In this document: one piece after another, positions 7,650-9,033 of the stretch | Position numbering within the stretch: the first letter of the stretch is position 1 | Layout of the letters: every line of letters begins with the position of its first letter | Source: CAZTVN01 sp964617145 | GTDB lineage: Bacteria > Patescibacteriota > Gracilibacteria > UBA1369 > JACRIC01 | NCBI GenBank assembly: GCA_964617145.1 | Contig: CAZTVN010000051.1 | Location: 1 to 9,033, forward strand | Reading direction: 5' to 3' | DNA length: 9,033 nt | The notes under the pieces: model-generated | Database searches by the model: none | Told to the model about the DNA's origin: nothing | Seen by the model: only the letters and a program-made list of their open reading frames with translations | Translations under genes and position numbers: made by a program

Positions 7650-7655
7650 AAATTT

Positions 7656-8015
7656 ATGAATAAATACTTACTTTTTTTTCTTATTGTTATGATAACTTTG
7701 GTAACGGCGTTATCATTAAAAAATTATTTACCTCTTCATGTTTCCTACTTAATGGGTATCAGTGAATATAATTTTTTCCCGAAAAATATAGCGGAAAAAC
7801 ATAAGGCTACGATATCGACCGTGGATAGCATTATAACAAAAGAAAGTCTCGGAAGTATAACATCCCAATCTGAAAATTTTGATTTAGAAGTTTATCTTAA
7901 AACTATTCAGACGGGTATTTTCCCATACCTGAAAGAACCCGATCCTTTGAAAAAAAATGTTCAATTTCTCATCGATGATATTTCTCTTTATATACAGCAA
8001 AATTTAAATCATTAA
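7656..8015 (+). CDS. Small exported/anchored protein: free-standing copy of the neighbour's N-terminal domain
   Basis: The 119-residue protein begins MNKYLLFFLIVMITLVTALS, an N-terminal hydrophobic segment that is a signal peptide or anchor. No lipobox cysteine is present, and the protein has no Cys at all. The remaining ~97 residues align with residues ~55-137 of the following gene. The shared core is clearest at ATISTVDSII (51-60) against TTISRVDEML, and NFDLEVYLKTIQTGIFPYL (74-92) against NFDLDYYGQTIKVGIIPYL. No catalytic motif is visible and I know no named family. The two genes lie 10 nt apart on the same strand and are probably co-transcribed. An in-frame ATG at 7620 would add 12 residues (MTKQITSFHSKF), but it overlaps the -35 element and buries the hydrophobic segment, so I prefer 7656. 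No Shine-Dalgarno precedes either. Function unknown; see the finding on the pair. Confidence 0.82.
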   Translation: MNKYLLFFLIVMITLVTALSLKNYLPLHVSYLMGISEYNFFPKNIAEKHKATISTVDSIITKESLGSITSQSENFDLEVYLKTIQTGIFPYLKEPDPLKKNVQFLIDDISLYIQQNLNH

Positions 8016-8025
8016 CCATCATTCT

Positions 8026-9033
8026 ATGATTACAAATTTTATAAAATCTCGAAAAAAACGAATAAACTGGTCTTTTAGGATGATCGTAGTTTTGGTGACA
8101 ATTTTGACGTTTTCTATGGCGGTTTCTGCTCAGAATGACCAATTTCAATTAGCTCCAAAAGAACAACTACAAAAATTTTATGCGATGCAGTTTAAATATT
8201 TTTATGATTCGATTCCAGCAGATATATTCCAAAAATATTCTACAACAATAAGCAGGGTAGACGAAATGTTGGTAAATAATGATATGGCTGGAACCATTAC
8301 CTCAAAAACAGTAAATTTTGACCTTGATTATTATGGACAGACAATCAAAGTTGGCATTATTCCTTATTTGGATCGAAATGATTCTTTTAGAAAAGAACTT
8401 TCCGCATTGGTGAATAATATTGATGCGTATACGATTGATTGGGAGCGTTTGGATGAGAATAATAAAATTTTGTATGGAAATAACTTACCACTCCCCACTA
8501 CATTTGCAAAAAGTTCAGGTGACGATACTGTAAAAACATCTCTGAATGGAAGCGGATATAATGTTACGAATGCTGTAAAGTATGCATATCAGTGGACACA
8601 GAATGGCAAAGAATTGCGTAATTCAAATTATAATTATTATGCTGGGAAAAATGATTGTACAAACTTTGTCTCACAGGTTCTTCATGATTCATCGGCAGGG
8701 AAGATAGGATATGTACGGAAAGATACTTGGGGATGGGATTATGACGATTCTGAAAACTGGTATTATGCAAATGGCTGGCTCGATCCCCCAAGTTGGACTT
8801 GGGGTGGAGCCTATAATTTGTATGGACATCTTGCAAGCTATAGTTCCAATGTGAAACGGTTATATTCTTGGAGCGATGTTAAGGTAGGAGATATTGTTCA
8901 ATGGGATCTCAATCCTAATGATCAAAAATTTTACATAGATCATTCAACCGTAGTAACGAAAATTCAAAACAATATTATTTATCTTACATATCACACCACT
9001 GACAAAGAAGATGAACCTATAAGCACATTTACT
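8026..9033 (+). CDS. Secreted putative cysteine amidase (Amidase_6-like), 3' end cut by the window edge
   Basis: The frame is open from ATG 8026 to the right edge (336 codons, no stop). Residues 1-35 form a Sec signal peptide: a basic n-region (KSRKKRINWSFR), a hydrophobic core (MIVVLVTILTFSMAV) and a VSA site with likely cleavage before Gln36. An N-terminal domain (about 45-140) follows that is shared with the preceding gene, then a polar linker (about 141-175). The C-terminal domain resembles the putative amidase domain Amidase_6, of the NlpC/P60-like cysteine peptidase type. It opens at YNVTNAVKYAYQW, has NDCTNFVSQVLH with candidate nucleophile Cys211, a Trp/Tyr-rich middle (234-266), KVGDIVQW (286-293) and a downstream DHSTVV with candidate catalytic His306. 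Cys211 is the only cysteine in the visible part. Such proteins act outside the membrane, plausibly on peptidoglycan or other amide bonds, but the substrate is not established. It lies 10 nt after the 7656 gene. No Shine-Dalgarno is seen. Confidence 0.85.
   Translation, partial: MITNFIKSRKKRINWSFRMIVVLVTILTFSMAVSAQNDQFQLAPKEQLQKFYAMQFKYFYDSIPADIFQKYSTTISRVDEMLVNNDMAGTITSKTVNFDLDYYGQTIKVGIIPYLDRNDSFRKELSALVNNIDAYTIDWERLDENNKILYGNNLPLPTTFAKSSGDDTVKTSLNGSGYNVTNAVKYAYQWTQNGKELRNSNYNYYAGKNDCTNFVSQVLHDSSAGKIGYVRKDTWGWDYDDSENWYYANGWLDPPSWTWGGAYNLYGHLASYSSNVKRLYSWSDVKVGDIVQWDLNPNDQKFYIDHSTVVTKIQNNIIYLTYHTTDKEDEPISTFT

Noticed and set aside
8564..8836. Minus-strand open frame of about 90 codons opposite the amidase gene
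   Set aside because: The plus strand there encodes the conserved Amidase_6-like core, including Cys211. The minus frame is a low-complexity shadow without a recognisable motif.
1..9033. CRISPR arrays, insertion sequences, tRNA genes, att sites
   Set aside because: I saw no regularly spaced direct repeats, transposase motifs, terminal inverted repeats or tRNA cloverleaf sequences on either strand by eye.

Overview
The window is a bacterial chromosomal segment, moderately AT-rich, with mostly housekeeping content. It holds an FtsK/SpoIIIE DNA translocase, a SecA preprotein-translocase ATPase, a WbaP-like polyprenyl-phosphate sugar-phosphate transferase and the RNase P RNA. Two exported proteins with no named gene and one gene cut by the left edge complete it. 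Sec export, a polyprenyl-phosphate glycan initiator and a type-A RNase P RNA show a bacterium. None of the six protein starts has a Shine-Dalgarno purine block, which together with the compact FtsK would fit a Patescibacteria/CPR-type or similar lineage. That placement is inference only. secA ends on TGA, so the TGA-to-glycine code of Gracilibacteria/Absconditabacteria is unlikely.

Layout. Positions 1-437 (minus) hold the 5' part of an unrecognised single-pass membrane protein. A 66-bp divergent promoter region separates it from ftsK (504-2756, plus). ftsK converges on secA (2836-5520, minus) across 79 bp with no clear hairpin terminator. Upstream of secA on the same strand lie the sugar-phosphate transferase (5563-7011) and rnpB (7075-7545), so the order of transcription is rnpB, transferase, secA, with gaps of 63 and 42 nt. 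A 110-bp divergent region follows, with promoter-like elements for both directions. Then, on the plus strand, come a 119-aa anchored or secreted protein (7656-8015) and, 10 nt later, a secreted putative cysteine amidase (8026 to beyond 9033) cut by the right edge.

The least expected points are these. The stretch 7075-7545, which can be read as a long plus-strand protein frame, is really the antisense of a complete RNase P RNA. Its terminal P1 helix, P4 signatures, GNRA hairpin and P6/P17 pseudoknot can be traced by eye, and the pseudoknot has two competing 5' partners. The small protein at 7656-8015 is a free-standing paralogue of the N-terminal domain of the amidase encoded directly after it. 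This gives a two-gene solo-domain plus domain-enzyme arrangement whose function is not known to me.

Functionally, FtsK (chromosome segregation at the septum), SecA (export), the glycan initiator and the exported amidase share the theme of envelope and division biology. Only the co-directional rnpB-transferase-secA set and the 7656/8026 pair look like shared transcription units.
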